A DNA stretch of 64,000 nucleotides from Rhodococcus sp. H36-A4 (GCF_027158005.1 NZ_JAPVLQ010000001.1:744001-808000), one strand, 5' to 3'; positions 16,869 through 26,736 are shown, numbered from the stretch's first letter. Numbers and translations: made by a program. Notes: generated from the letters alone by a model not told the origin.

Positions 16869-18205
16869 AACGGTAAACCAACCCTATCTTTTCGCTGCCT
16901 CCGGTGTTGCAGGAAACGTGAGCAGATCGCGAAGAGTACAGCAAGGCCTATCGCCGCTTCGACTGCCATCAACCCATCCAACGGCTGTCTAAATCTAGTT
17001 CGCGTAAAATACAACGCCATTATGGGACCGTTAGCAAAAAATAGTGCGATTACTACCCATTCATTCGCGTGCATTTTTATCGATTCTCGACCGAGTATAC
17101 GTACAATGCACAGTACTAATATTGAACCGAAGGCCACGGTCGCAATCAGTGCCTGGACCGTAGCATTATTTTGTGCAGCACTATGCGGCTCGTTATATGG
17201 CGAAAAATAGTTTACTAATTTTTTAACGTATAAGATTGACGACTCTTCCGGGTTGGACGTTATCCAGCTCCGCGCCTCTGTTGAGTAGAAGTCGTTACGA
17301 GATAGCTCACCCATTCCGTGCGCCGTCGCATACTCGACGCTCGGGCTGATATCAGCGGATACGCCACTATCCGCCGTCGCGTTGGGACTATTACCGAGAA
17401 GGAGGTTGAACCCTGACGACGTCGAGAGGAAAACTGCCTCACCGATCGTTATGTAGTTTCGAACGACCCATATTAGCCAGGTTCCTGCTGCGAATACCAC
17501 ACTTAGCGCGGCAGCCAATCGTGCACCAATGCGCCAAAATGTAACCACAACCGCTAACAAGAGCACTGCGGCAGTGAGTGCCAGAGTCGGCACCGCCAAG
17601 GCCAGGCACGATGCTGTTAATCCAGCGCCTACAGCAACAACTGCCCTGCACTTACTGCTGGTGACAGTCGGCGCAAATATCCACATCGCCCAAAGGGCAA
17701 GGATGCACGCCAGCGCCAATGTCTGAGGGTACAGCGTGGTCGCTGTGTACAGGTTGACGGGATAGAGGCCAACGAGAATTGGGGCTGTGATGCCGGCGAT
17801 CTGGCCGCCTATCCGATAGCCGATCGAAGAAGCTAAGACGGCCGATGCCATCAGGAGTATCGCTGGAATCACAAACACGACCCAGCCTGGAGAGTCAATT
17901 ATGAATGTAGTCGAAATCCACAACGGCCAAGCTGGCGGCCTATAAGCAGTGGCTAGTCCGTTCAGCTGGTAGACGCCGAATTGACCAACGCCCTTCCCAA
18001 GTTCTAAATAGCCTTGCTCGTCGCTGTATCGGACACCTTCATGCATTACGACGCAGAAAACGGCAATCAATATTATTACTACAGTGTTTGTAATAATTAG
18101 AAGCGAGAAACTTTTACCCAGTCTTTGCACCGTCCGGAAGCGACTGACGAAAGAATTTCGTCCATGCGGTCGGGATTGCAAACTCTCGGACTCAAGGTTA
18201 CTCAT
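16865..18205 (-). CDS. Polytopic GT-C-type (GT39/PMT-like) membrane protein
   Basis: 446 residues, about 11 membrane helices. After the first helix, YSDEQGYLELGKGVGQFGVY and RPPAWPLWIS resemble the first periplasmic loop of GT-C enzymes, with the acidic pair that binds metal or polyprenyl-phosphate sugar. It may transfer a sugar from a polyprenyl carrier to the repeat unit on the outer face. Coupled by ATGA overlaps with the Wzy-like gene upstream and the Wzx gene downstream. The donor and acceptor are unknown. Confidence 0.75.
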   Translation of the reverse strand: MSNLESESLQSRPHGRNSFVSRFRTVQRLGKSFSLLIITNTVVIILIAVFCVVMHEGVRYSDEQGYLELGKGVGQFGVYQLNGLATAYRPPAWPLWISTTFIIDSPGWVVFVIPAILLMASAVLASSIGYRIGGQIAGITAPILVGLYPVNLYTATTLYPQTLALACILALWAMWIFAPTVTSSKCRAVVAVGAGLTASCLALAVPTLALTAAVLLLAVVVTFWRIGARLAAALSVVFAAGTWLIWVVRNYITIGEAVFLSTSSGFNLLLGNSPNATADSGVSADISPSVEYATAHGMGELSRNDFYSTEARSWITSNPEESSILYVKKLVNYFSPYNEPHSAAQNNATVQALIATVAFGSILVLCIVRILGRESIKMHANEWVVIALFFANGPIMALYFTRTRFRQPLDGLMAVEAAIGLAVLFAICSRFLQHRRQRKDRVGLPL

Positions 18206-19569
18206 CGTGTGTCAGCCATCTGTGCGCGTTTGTCAACGCAGACAATCAAACCGCATGCTATTACGCAACCGCCGAATGCGGCAAAACTTCTTGCATGCAT
18301 GATCGGACTTACGAGACTTACGACCATCATCGCGGTAAAGGCACATCCTAACGATGCCCAAAAGCGCCGGTTAGTAACATTCTGGTTATTGGCAGCTCGA
18401 AACAGCTTATATATACCGAGACCAATGAGCGAAATCATGAGCGTGCCGCCGATGACACCGAATTTGACGAATGGCAATATCATGTAATTATGGAGATAGA
18501 GGCGCCCCTGGTCACCCACGAATGGTTCTCCAAATATCTTTTCTCGATAATATGCTCCGAAACCGGTTCCAGTCAGCGGATTGTTGGAGAGAAAGGTCCA
18601 CGCGCTGTTCATCTCAACAAAACGCCATCCCACAGAGGGGTCGGTGGCGATCACGTCGGGTGCGATTCCAGTCAACACTCGGCTTGAGAACGTGTCGATC
18701 ACATTCGCAAAATATCCGTATTGGTAGCCGATCCACACGGGAATTCCGGCTAGGACGATCCCAGTCAAAGCTAGCAGCGTAAGTCGGCCGAATCTATCCC
18801 AACGAGAAGATGCGAAAGGAATCACGACAGATAGAAACGAGGCCGCGGCGATACCCGCTAGCGAGTTTCGAGAATAAGACATTATGGTCAATGATGTTGC
18901 TGCGAAAATTAAGACCATCAGGTGCTTTTTTCCGATTAGTCTACCAATTTTCAACTTGAATACTGAAGCCGAGATAAGGAAACATGTGACAAATAGTGCA
19001 ATTGAAACGGTTTCCGTCTGAATTCTTCGACTATCCAGAGATTGAGCCTGACCGCTGTAGTATATGGCATTGACAGCGCCAGCCTCATTCCCGACGATAG
19101 TGGTGGAGGTCAATTGACTCAAAATTGCTAGTACCGCGGTGCCAGAAATTAGCCAGGTTATTGCACGTCCGCCAAATCGTAAAGACTCGGGCCGAGCCAT
19201 GAGGTACGCGCCTATGACTATACCTGCGACGATATAGAGTGTCGGTCTCATATCACGAATTACCCAAGACACCGTGGCACCGTGCCATACCCCGACACAG
19301 CCAAAAATGACCACACCTAAAGAAAGCATGCCTAAATATGGCGTCGATCTAACAATCTTGACGGCCGCAACTGTACTTGCAATCAGAAGTAGATCGGAAA
19401 AATATACCGATCCCGGACCCAAGGTGGCCTTCCACTCAACACCATAGAGGGTAGGAAGTGCAGTTGAGATCAGCGCAATCCAGACCACGATATCTCGATA
19501 GTTCAGCACGAATCGATGATTTACTGAACTGTCGATCAAATCCTCGACTGAGGGAGACGCTACTCGCAT
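18202..19569 (-). CDS. O-antigen ligase/polymerase family protein (Wzy-like)
   Basis: 455 residues from ATG 19569, chosen because it overlaps the upstream TGA (ATGA); a longer form from 19605 is less likely. About 12 membrane helices with a large periplasmic loop containing WRFVEMNSAWTFLSNNPLTGTGFGAYY, like the loop of WaaL/Wzy proteins (NPL.G.G.G). It probably polymerises repeat units. The family also includes ligases, but the set of genes around it favours polymerase. Confidence 0.85.
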   Translation of the reverse strand: MRVASPSVEDLIDSSVNHRFVLNYRDIVVWIALISTALPTLYGVEWKATLGPGSVYFSDLLLIASTVAAVKIVRSTPYLGMLSLGVVIFGCVGVWHGATVSWVIRDMRPTLYIVAGIVIGAYLMARPESLRFGGRAITWLISGTAVLAILSQLTSTTIVGNEAGAVNAIYYSGQAQSLDSRRIQTETVSIALFVTCFLISASVFKLKIGRLIGKKHLMVLIFAATSLTIMSYSRNSLAGIAAASFLSVVIPFASSRWDRFGRLTLLALTGIVLAGIPVWIGYQYGYFANVIDTFSSRVLTGIAPDVIATDPSVGWRFVEMNSAWTFLSNNPLTGTGFGAYYREKIFGEPFVGDQGRLYLHNYMILPFVKFGVIGGTLMISLIGLGIYKLFRAANNQNVTNRRFWASLGCAFTAMMVVSLVSPIMHARSFAAFGGCVIACGLIVCVDKRAQMADTR

Positions 19570-20540
19570 CACGGTCTGTGCACCTCGCTCAATTCTTTGA
19601 CCCAACGAATCAGACTCGCTACTGATTCCTTCTGGTCCGCGACGTGTTTCACTTGCAGCTGACGCATCAATTTCGATGTCTCTTCCGCGCTAGTTGTGGC
19701 AGCCCGCACTCCGCCGAGTATCCCTGTAGCAGTGGTCGGCACGTACATCGCCGCGTCACCGAAGAAGCGCTGCAACTCAGGAAATTCGCTTGTCACTAGC
19801 GGTTTGCCATAGATCATCGCTTCGTACCCGCCACGTTGCATAGTATGTGGTCGATCAGTAAGTGCTACCACGATCGCGCAGTCCTGCAATAAGTCTGCGT
19901 AGCCCGAGTCAGTCACATACCCGGAGAAGGTCACATTGTCCGTTGCTTTCATTTTTACTACCTCTGGCGCTTTGCCAGTTAACACCCAATTGAGGCTTGG
20001 GTCCAGGGCCGCAGCGCCGAGTATCTCATCAACTGGTTCGTCGTTTGCGTAGCTCAGTGGAGTAAGAATAAATGATGGGAAAGTTCGGTCGCGCGTCTTG
20101 ATGGAGCTCCCCGTCGGGCTGGAAATTAGATCGTGGAGAACGATAGCTTTCACATCGTGTGTCTGACAAACACTCTGTAGTGCGGAATTTGTAACAATTG
20201 CAATTGCCTTACGGCCGATAAGACGCAGCGTCGGAATTAATGCCCATTTCCACTTGGGATCTAAGAAGACACCACTGTGCAGGTCAACAATAAGTCGGCC
20301 ACGGAAAAAGAGTTTGACAACTATAAGCAACGGGAGTGGCGGCAGCATTATTGCCATCACCGGTGGGCGTTTTTCTAGAACCATACGGATTGTTTTGATC
20401 GATTGAATCGCATAGCGGATTGGTAGCGGGCCGGCACCACCCTCTATGAACACGGGGAGCATACCTAGCGCTAACGCGAGGTCCTGACTCCTGCCGTGAT
20501 GTTTGACCCAGCTAATAAATAGACCTTCTTCGTTGTTCAT
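19569..20540 (-). CDS. Glycosyltransferase, GT4-like
   Basis: 323 residues. The C-terminal half has the GT-B nucleotide-sugar binding pattern: LNWVLTGKAPEVV, DNVTFSGYVTDSGYADLLQDC and the EX7E-like stretch RGGYEAMIYGKPLVTSEFPE. The N-terminal half has LFFRGRLIVDLHSGVF, the acceptor side. It should transfer one sugar to the undecaprenyl-linked intermediate at the cytoplasmic face. It overlaps neighbours at both ends, consistent with operon expression. Sugar specificity unknown. Confidence 0.82.
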   Translation of the reverse strand: MNNEEGLFISWVKHHGRSQDLALALGMLPVFIEGGAGPLPIRYAIQSIKTIRMVLEKRPPVMAIMLPPLPLLIVVKLFFRGRLIVDLHSGVFLDPKWKWALIPTLRLIGRKAIAIVTNSALQSVCQTHDVKAIVLHDLISSPTGSSIKTRDRTFPSFILTPLSYANDEPVDEILGAAALDPSLNWVLTGKAPEVVKMKATDNVTFSGYVTDSGYADLLQDCAIVVALTDRPHTMQRGGYEAMIYGKPLVTSEFPELQRFFGDAAMYVPTTATGILGGVRAATTSAEETSKLMRQLQVKHVADQKESVASLIRWVKELSEVHRP

Positions 20541-21517
20541 TGTGCCTGCGGTTCAATTTTTGTTGCGGCAGCGGAGTACAGCGGATCGCGCCTAGGCTCA
20601 CTGAGGTCCAATCGGTAGGCCAACTTGCGAGAGACCATAGCAGTAGCTATTTGACTCTGGTGTCCATCGACATGCTCGTTATGGTCTCGATCCCTGACTG
20701 CCAGGATCGGGCATATACCAACATCTAAAAGAGAGAGAATAGACCCGACACCCGCATGTGTAATGACTACATCGGCCCAAAGTGCTGTAGTAAGCACCTG
20801 GGATGCTGGTATTTCGGAATGGGTTTCTCCTGGTAGGTCGCTGCGGGTCGTCGCGCCGAGTTGCCAGACCACCTCATCGCCGGGGCGTAACAACGACAAT
20901 ATCGAATCGACTGCACGGTCAAATCTATATGGCTTGATCGTACCGAGAGTAACGAATAATTTCAGGGATCCAGTCTTCGGCAATACAGAAACAGGCTTCC
21001 ATTCCTCCAGCAGGGATTGCAGTTGGCGCCAGCCGCCCTTCGCCCATGTCCGATGTTGGGTGTACGTCGAAATGCCAGGGAATGCCCTCATAAGCCTACC
21101 TGTCAAAGAAGGCCCCTCGGTGCGACTCACGCTCTCGACATAAATTGTGCGAAGGCCCCGAATTCTTGCCAGCGGGAGAATAGACGATGCGAGTGCTGCT
21201 CCGGTACTTACGCATACGTCGTACGAATCCTTGGTGATAATCGGTGCCACTATCCGTGCCGCATGAAATGCGGCCTTAAAGTCACGGGGTTTTACGTAGG
21301 GCACATTCACCACATTACGGCCGCGAAGTAAGCTTTTAGATTGATGAGAATCGAACGTTATCCAGCTCGAGGCTGGATCGGACTCAACGTTGCTTGCCAT
21401 GCGGACTAGCTGCTCAAGGTGTCCTCCCGTCGAGGCCACCCACAAAACCCTTGCCCCGGCCGGGATAATCTCGACGAGCTTAGATGGCTCAGTCCCGGTG
21501 GTCAATCCTTTATTCAT
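20537..21517 (-). CDS. Alg14/Alg13-like fused glycosyltransferase
   Basis: 326 residues from ATG 21517 (TGGAG seven bases upstream; a GTG at 21532 is possible). The N-terminal half matches Alg14/EpsE-type membrane-anchor subunits: VLWVASTGGHLEQLV and YDVCVSTGAALASSILPLA. The C-terminal half matches Alg13/GT28: LKLFVTLGTIKPYRFDR and WADVVITHAGVGSILSLLDV. Many bacteria encode these as two genes (for example CpsF/CpsG); here they are one chain. Likely adds the second sugar of the repeat unit. Confidence 0.85.
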   Translation of the reverse strand: MNKGLTTGTEPSKLVEIIPAGARVLWVASTGGHLEQLVRMASNVESDPASSWITFDSHQSKSLLRGRNVVNVPYVKPRDFKAAFHAARIVAPIITKDSYDVCVSTGAALASSILPLARIRGLRTIYVESVSRTEGPSLTGRLMRAFPGISTYTQHRTWAKGGWRQLQSLLEEWKPVSVLPKTGSLKLFVTLGTIKPYRFDRAVDSILSLLRPGDEVVWQLGATTRSDLPGETHSEIPASQVLTTALWADVVITHAGVGSILSLLDVGICPILAVRDRDHNEHVDGHQSQIATAMVSRKLAYRLDLSEPRRDPLYSAAATKIEPQAQ

Positions 21518-21577
21518 GTCTACTCCAGGCACAGTCGATGAATGTTGAAGAGCTGTCCAGCGGTTAACGTTTGAGCT

Positions 21578-23077
21578 TTAATACGCCCCGCTGCTACCAG
21601 CAACTGCTTTGACCGTCTTTGCGATAATTAGGAGATCCCCCACCATCGACCAATTCTCCACGTAAGAGAGATCCAGTCGGACAGTTTCTTCCCACGACAG
21701 GTCGGAACGGCCACTTACCTGCCATAGTCCAGTAATCCCAGGCTTCACAAGTAACCGTCGTCGTACATCGCCATCGTAGGTTTCGACTTCGCGTCGCAAC
21801 GGTGGCCTAGGTCCAACCACGCTCATTTCGCGTCGGAGCACATTCAAAAACTGGGGTAGCTCGTCGATACTGTACTTACGCATGAACTTACCGACCTTCG
21901 TCACACGAGGATCCTCACGTATCTTGAATAACACGCCGCCCGAACTCTCGTTCTGAGCAAGCAGGGCATCTACCTGCTTGTCAGCATTCTGGATCATGCT
22001 GCGAAACTTGATCATCGGGAAAGGTTTACCGTCTATGCCCATGCGCTCCGATTTATAGAACACCGGACCGCGACTCGTAGCCTTCACCGCAGCAGCTGTC
22101 GCCAACAAGATGGGGGATATCAACACAAGAACCAGGACTGCAAAGATGAAGTCGAAGGCCGTCTTACTGAAGCGAGTTGCGCCGTTGTACTGAGGTTTCT
22201 CCACATGAATCAACGGGAAGCCGGCGACCGGACGCATGACCAACCGGGGGCCCGCTACGTCGACGACACCAGGCGCGACCACAAGGTCAATGTTTTTCTT
22301 CTCAAGATCCCAGACCATTTTGCGGATGCCCTTGGTTCCAAGATGCTCGGTGGCGGTGACGGCGACAGTATCCGCGCCTGAAGCCTGGATAGCCTCGAGG
22401 ACGTTGTGCTCGTCGCCGAGCACTGGAATTTCGTAGCCGTCCACCACAGCCGAATCACGCTTTGGTTCGAACCCTGGCAGGCACATGCCAACCACGCTGT
22501 ATCCGGCTGCAGGTGATCGCTCGAACTGCTTGGCCATCGAGACTGCTGCCGCCCGGCTACCTACGATCAGCACCGCGGTCTGATACTTACCTTTGCTGCG
22601 CTTGGCGGCGACACCCTTGCGCCACATCCAGCGACTGACTAGAAGGGCCAACAGGCCAACTGGGAACGCTATGGCGAGATAGAGACGCGCAATGTCGATC
22701 TTGAAGAGGAGAGACAGAATCGCAATGACACCGAAGAGCCGGAAGGTGGCCGAGACGATGCGTCGGTACTCCTCGGCGCCGTTCCCGATTACCCGGGTCG
22801 AACGTGTGCGGAAGATGGCGAGGAACGCTATCCACAGCCCTGCGAGTGCGGCAGAGATGCCTGTGTAACTCAGCATCGCTGTGGTCTGTAGTTCACCGAA
22901 CCGGATCAGTTGCGCTAGTGCAACGGCGGCTACGACCACAATGATGTCGGTAACTCGGAGCCTGTCCATGTACTGGTGCTCCCACACCCGACGAGAAGTC
23001 AACCGGCGTTCCCGCCACGCCTGCTTGCCCGGCGATGCTGCTTGCGAAGCCTGCCGTACTGATCCCAGCGTTGCCAC
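21578..23077 (-). CDS. Initiating polyprenyl-phosphate sugar phosphotransferase (WbaP/CpsE-like)
   Basis: 499 residues. Four to five N-terminal membrane helices (residues ~35-150), a CoA-binding-like Rossmann region (~160-290), then the catalytic bacterial sugar transferase domain: PVFYKSERMGIDGKPFPMIKF in part, KYSIDELPQFLNVLRREMSVVGPRPPL in part, and PGITGLWQVSGRSDLSWEE. It attaches the first sugar-1-phosphate to undecaprenyl phosphate. GTG start preceded by AGGAGG. It is the first gene of the ten-gene minus-strand locus. Confidence 0.92.
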   Translation of the reverse strand: MATLGSVRQASQAASPGKQAWRERRLTSRRVWEHQYMDRLRVTDIIVVVAAVALAQLIRFGELQTTAMLSYTGISAALAGLWIAFLAIFRTRSTRVIGNGAEEYRRIVSATFRLFGVIAILSLLFKIDIARLYLAIAFPVGLLALLVSRWMWRKGVAAKRSKGKYQTAVLIVGSRAAAVSMAKQFERSPAAGYSVVGMCLPGFEPKRDSAVVDGYEIPVLGDEHNVLEAIQASGADTVAVTATEHLGTKGIRKMVWDLEKKNIDLVVAPGVVDVAGPRLVMRPVAGFPLIHVEKPQYNGATRFSKTAFDFIFAVLVLVLISPILLATAAAVKATSRGPVFYKSERMGIDGKPFPMIKFRSMIQNADKQVDALLAQNESSGGVLFKIREDPRVTKVGKFMRKYSIDELPQFLNVLRREMSVVGPRPPLRREVETYDGDVRRRLLVKPGITGLWQVSGRSDLSWEETVRLDLSYVENWSMVGDLLIIAKTVKAVAGSSGAY

Positions 23078-23678
23078 CGACTCCCCCTCCTAACGGTACT
23101 TCGACAGCCATGGGGACGACTGTCAACGATTGCCTGCGAACCCCGACGATTCATTTCCACATTGGCATGAAGGCACTTACTTCAGCCCGACTACTCGAGC
23201 ATTCCGATTTTCGCACGTTGACTGAAATTCGACTCAGCAAGTGAGTCACATCACAGTGTAATTACGTATCCCAATCGGATTATCACACCGACTGTATAGA
23301 ACGCGAGCATATCGCGCGCATAAATCGGCCCGCACTACTCATCGAACGAGCTGGAGGCACTGTTACATCCACACGCGCGATCCACTCTGACCGCCAATCC
23401 TGCAGTGTGACAATGGTTTTCCTACGTAAGTACGGTGTGAGACACCAATCCACATCTGGCGGACGCTACAAGTGCGGCATCCCCAGATGCATAGATTTTT
23501 CATTATGTAAAACATTTGCTTTGACGCTTGATTGCCAGCTAGCGGTCGCTATGACGGTTTTCAAACCGACTGGACTAGCGCAGACACCAATTCGTACGAT
23601 TGAATGACATAAGTTCTTTAACCACCCGACAGATTTTGTTGCGACTGTTAAATCGCTATAAATAATGCCGGTTGTGCT
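23078..23678. other. Promoter region of the polysaccharide operon
   Basis: About 600 bp without a credible gene, AT-rich compared with flanking coding DNA. It should contain the promoter for the operon starting at 23077. A CRP/GlxR-like dyad lies at 23240-23255. No terminator hairpin is visible after the UDP-glucose dehydrogenase gene, which ends at 23679, so transcription might read through from it. Confidence 0.5.
23240..23255. promoter_or_regulatory. CRP/GlxR-like binding site
   Basis: AGTGA-GTCACA-TCACA matches the CRP/GlxR consensus TGTGA-N6-TCACA with one mismatch. It lies about 165 bp upstream of the first gene of the exopolysaccharide operon. Confidence 0.5.
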
Positions 23679-24998
23679 TTACGGGCGCCCAAGCCCGCGG
23701 TAGGTCCATCCAGCATCGCGCCACTGCACCGGGTCGAGGCAGTTTCGACCGTCGATCAAGGTTTTCGCCCGAACCACGCTGTCGAGGTCCTTCGGCTTCA
23801 GTGCCTTGAACTCTTTCCATTCCGTCAACACCAGCACTACATCCGCGCCTTCGCACGCTTCGAGCGCTGAGGTGCTGTAGCCGAGTGTGGGGAACAAAGC
23901 GCGTGAGTTGTCCATCGCCTTCGGGTCGTACACATTGACCGCAGCGCCCTGTAGCTGGATCTGACCAGCCACATTGAGGGCCGGGGAATCACGGACGTCG
24001 TCGGAGTCAGGCTTGAACGCGGCCCCGAGCACTGCGACCCGCGCTCCAAGCAGTGATCCGCAGGCTTCTCTGGCCAACTCCACCATGCGGGTGCGTCGGC
24101 GCATGTTGATGTTGTCGACCTCGCGAAGGAACGTCAATGCCTGGTCAGCGCCCAGTTCGCCGGCCCTGGCCATGAATGCGCGGATGTCCTTGGGCAGACA
24201 TCCGCCACCGAAACCGATGCCAGCGTTGAGGAACTTACGACCGATGCGGTCGTCATGACCGATGGCATCTGCCAGCACTGTCACATCGGCGCCTGCGGCT
24301 TCGCAGACCTCGGCGATCGCATTGATAAACGAGATCTTGGTAGCAAGGAAGGCATTGGCCGAGGCCTTGACCAGCTCGGCCGTCGCCAGGTCGGTGACCA
24401 GGAAGGGAATCTGCTCTTCGAGCAGCTGCGCGTACACCTCGCGAGCCAATTCCTCAGCACGGCCGGGGCGCGCCTTGTCTACGCCCAGCACCAGGCGGTC
24501 CGGATGCAGGGTGTCCTTGACGGCGTAGCCCTCACGGAGGAACTCCGGATTCCACGCCACCTCGACCTCATCGCCAGCCGGCGCGAGCTCCCGGGCTCGT
24601 GTCGCGAGCCGGGCAGCGGTGCCGACTGGGACCGTCGACTTGCCGAAGATGACTGCAGGCTTGGTGAGCAGCGGTGCGAGCTGCTCGATGACCGCGTCGA
24701 CATAGATCATGTCGGCCGCGAATTCACCCTTCTTCTGCGGAGTGCCAACGCCGAGGAAGTGGACTTCGGCGAACTCTGCAGCCTCTTCATAGGAAGAAGT
24801 GAACTTCAGACGGCCCGCTGCGATGTTGCGCTGGAGGACCTCTTCGAGCCCAGGCTCATAGAACGGCACCTCGCCGGCTTCGAGCTTGGCGAGCTTGGCT
24901 GGATCGACGTCGACTCCGAGGACCTCATGCCCCAACTCCGCCATACACGCCGCGTGGGTCGCGCCGAGGTAGCCGGTTCCGAACACGGTAATTCGCAT
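23679..24998 (-). CDS. ugd: UDP-glucose 6-dehydrogenase
   Basis: 439 residues. Oxidises UDP-glucose to UDP-glucuronate with two NAD+. N-terminal Rossmann motif FGTGYLGATHA, ED-type aspartate in LGVDVD, and catalytic Cys267 in GFGGGCLPKD, with K220 (LATKISFINA) and N214 (SANAF) also conserved. The third domain is present (AFKPDSDDVRDSPA). Product would supply glucuronic acid to the adjacent polysaccharide operon. It is transcribed separately, downstream of copy 1 of a duplicated regulatory element. Confidence 0.93.
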   Translation of the reverse strand: MRITVFGTGYLGATHAACMAELGHEVLGVDVDPAKLAKLEAGEVPFYEPGLEEVLQRNIAAGRLKFTSSYEEAAEFAEVHFLGVGTPQKKGEFAADMIYVDAVIEQLAPLLTKPAVIFGKSTVPVGTAARLATRARELAPAGDEVEVAWNPEFLREGYAVKDTLHPDRLVLGVDKARPGRAEELAREVYAQLLEEQIPFLVTDLATAELVKASANAFLATKISFINAIAEVCEAAGADVTVLADAIGHDDRIGRKFLNAGIGFGGGCLPKDIRAFMARAGELGADQALTFLREVDNINMRRRTRMVELAREACGSLLGARVAVLGAAFKPDSDDVRDSPALNVAGQIQLQGAAVNVYDPKAMDNSRALFPTLGYSTSALEACEGADVVLVLTEWKEFKALKPKDLDSVVRAKTLIDGRNCLDPVQWRDAGWTYRGLGRP

Positions 24999-25636
24999 GG
25001 GGCAGTCTTCCTATTTCAGAGGCCGAATGTGAATCGCGAACAGTGTGAACGCGAAGTCGAGCGCATGACGTCGATGGCCAGTCATTGCTCTCGCACATCT
25101 TAAGGGGCCAGTGTGACAAAGTGCGCGCCGGAATGGCCACCGCCAATTAGGCGGGCACGACGCAACCGACCCTGCGTGTCGCCGCGAGATCCCCAGCGGG
25201 TCAACGGATCAGAATAGATGACCCAACCGGGCATCTCAAAGGTTTCCACTGTCATTCAGTTCAATTAATTCGTTCACTAAATCCCGCTTCAGCATTTTTA
25301 TGTAATGCAAGTCACTGGCATAACCGCGATCGCTCAGCACTTCAGAAGGCTACTACCAATTCTCAGCAGAACCGGGCCAAGGGCGATCCGAAGAATCCCA
25401 AACCCGATTGATATCACCCTTCGACGCAAGGTCCGCACCATAAGTCGGGAAGTAGCAAGCCACGATAGGCACGGCGCAGAACACCTGGCCCACCCCCACA
25501 ACAGTCTCTACCAGAGACTTAGACCCTTCTCGAGGCAGGGACGACAGGAATGCAAGCCTGGGCGGTTCGCCATGCAATCTTCTCTAAAAACACACCGGGG
25601 CGCTGGAATCACCACAACTACGCGAGCATCTGCCGT
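24999..25636. other. Intergenic region upstream of ugd
   Basis: About 640 bp with no convincing gene. It holds copy 1 of the duplicated upstream element (25183-25321). The remainder, 25322-25636, shows no recognisable frame or motif. Confidence 0.45.
25183..25321 (-). repeat. Duplicated upstream element, copy 1
   Basis: About 140 bp similar to 26296-26431. Shared blocks include CGCGAGATCCC, GGTTTCCACTGTC, TTCAGTT, AATTCGTT and TTTTATGTAATGCA. It lies about 185 bp upstream of ugd in the same orientation relative to the gene as copy 2. It contains a CRP/GlxR-like dyad at 25302-25317 (minus strand AGTGA-CTTGCA-TTACA, two mismatches). Confidence 0.7.
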
Positions 25637-26176
25637 TCAGTCGAGGTCGCGGACCCGTCGGGCGGGGATACCGACATAGAGCCCGTTCGGCTCACAGTTC
25701 TTGGTGACCAGTGAGCCAGCACCAACGACGCACCCCTCACCGACCGTCACACCGGGCTGGACGGTCACATTCGCTCCGAGCCAAGCTCCGATACCGATAG
25801 TCACAGGCTCGCACGTTCCTGCGCCCGCTCGCTTACTGGAAGGACCGATCTGGTGCGAACTTGTGACAATAGACACCTTCATTCCGAATGATACGCCGTC
25901 TCCGATCACGACTGGAGCAGATGAGTCGATGAACGCATCGTAATTCAAAAACACGCCTTGGCCGATTTCGACATTGCGCCCGCTAGCGAGGAACGCGCCA
26001 GGATAAATACGCGACCGACAAACTTTAATTCCCATGACGCGGTACAGCCTCCACCGCATTCCGGTAGGTATAAGCATCGACGACAGTACACCGTTGATGA
26101 TGAACGATCGGATGATGTAGCGGATTTGATTGGAGGGCGATGCCATGTGATGCATTGTGCCGTACCGCTCGCTCAT
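25637..26176 (-). CDS. Hexapeptide-repeat O-acetyltransferase (WcaF/Maa-like)
   Basis: 179 residues (in-frame ATGs at 26155 and 26146 are alternatives). Left-handed beta-helix repeats: NVEIGQGVFLNYDAFI, PVVIGDGVSFGMKVSI, then GAWLGANVTVQPGVTVGEGC and VVGAGSLVTKNCEPN. The active-site histidine is likely that in TSSHQIGP. It uses acetyl-CoA to acetylate a sugar. It stands alone between ugd and the DUF3494 gene, behind copy 2 of the shared upstream element, suggesting coordinate expression with the exopolysaccharide genes. Confidence 0.85.
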   Translation of the reverse strand: MSERYGTMHHMASPSNQIRYIIRSFIINGVLSSMLIPTGMRWRLYRVMGIKVCRSRIYPGAFLASGRNVEIGQGVFLNYDAFIDSSAPVVIGDGVSFGMKVSIVTSSHQIGPSSKRAGAGTCEPVTIGIGAWLGANVTVQPGVTVGEGCVVGAGSLVTKNCEPNGLYVGIPARRVRDLD

Positions 26177-26295
26177 CTATTGAACGAGGCAGCATTTGCG
26201 TAGAATTGACACCGGGTTACGGCGGGCTGCAGGTGCGAATGAACCCGGTGAGCAACGAACGCCTAGCTCCGACAGCGGCCGGAAGTACGCAGACT

Positions 26296-26431
26296 CGCGA
26301 GATCCCGAACTGGGCAACGGGACAGAATCGATGACGGAACCGGGCGGATCTCAGGTTTCCACTGTCGTTCAGTTGGATGAATTCGTTTCTTAATTTCAAC
26401 TTCATTAATTTTATGTAATGCATGTCACATA
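26296..26431 (-). repeat. Duplicated upstream element, copy 2
   Basis: Similar to 25183-25321 and placed about 120 bp upstream of the acetyltransferase gene. Its CRP/GlxR-like dyad at 26414-26429 reads TGTGA-CATGCA-TTACA on the minus strand, one mismatch from TGTGA-N6-TCACA. Confidence 0.7.
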
Positions 26432-26715
26432 TTCCCGGATCGGTTTCTCGGCATTTACAGCGCGGCCCGCGATCGACCCACCGAGGACTCACCTCGAACG
26501 CTCGCCCAATAACACAGTAGTTCGAGCTTCAACCGCGAGGGCCCACCGTGCCGAAAGCAAGTAAATAGCTTGGTTTCTTCAATGACTGTAGAAAAAGGGA
26601 ATTCCCCCGAATACGAGTCCCCTAACAATACTTCCTCATAAAAGCCCGTTTAGCTTCATTGAAACAAACCTGTGAACCGGTCGAATTCCGCGATTATTCA
26701 GAAAATGTATGCCTA

Positions 26716-26736
26716 GTGTGTAAAACGTCTACACAC
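26716..26736. promoter_or_regulatory. Candidate operator upstream of DUF3494 gene
   Basis: Inverted repeat with 7-bp arms GTGTGTA/TACACAC and a 7-bp spacer, about 130 bp before the DUF3494 start. No regulator gene is adjacent. Confidence 0.4.

Noticed and set aside
23407-23607. 66-codon frame in the polysaccharide promoter region
   Set aside because: AT-rich region, no ribosome-binding site and no recognisable protein pattern.
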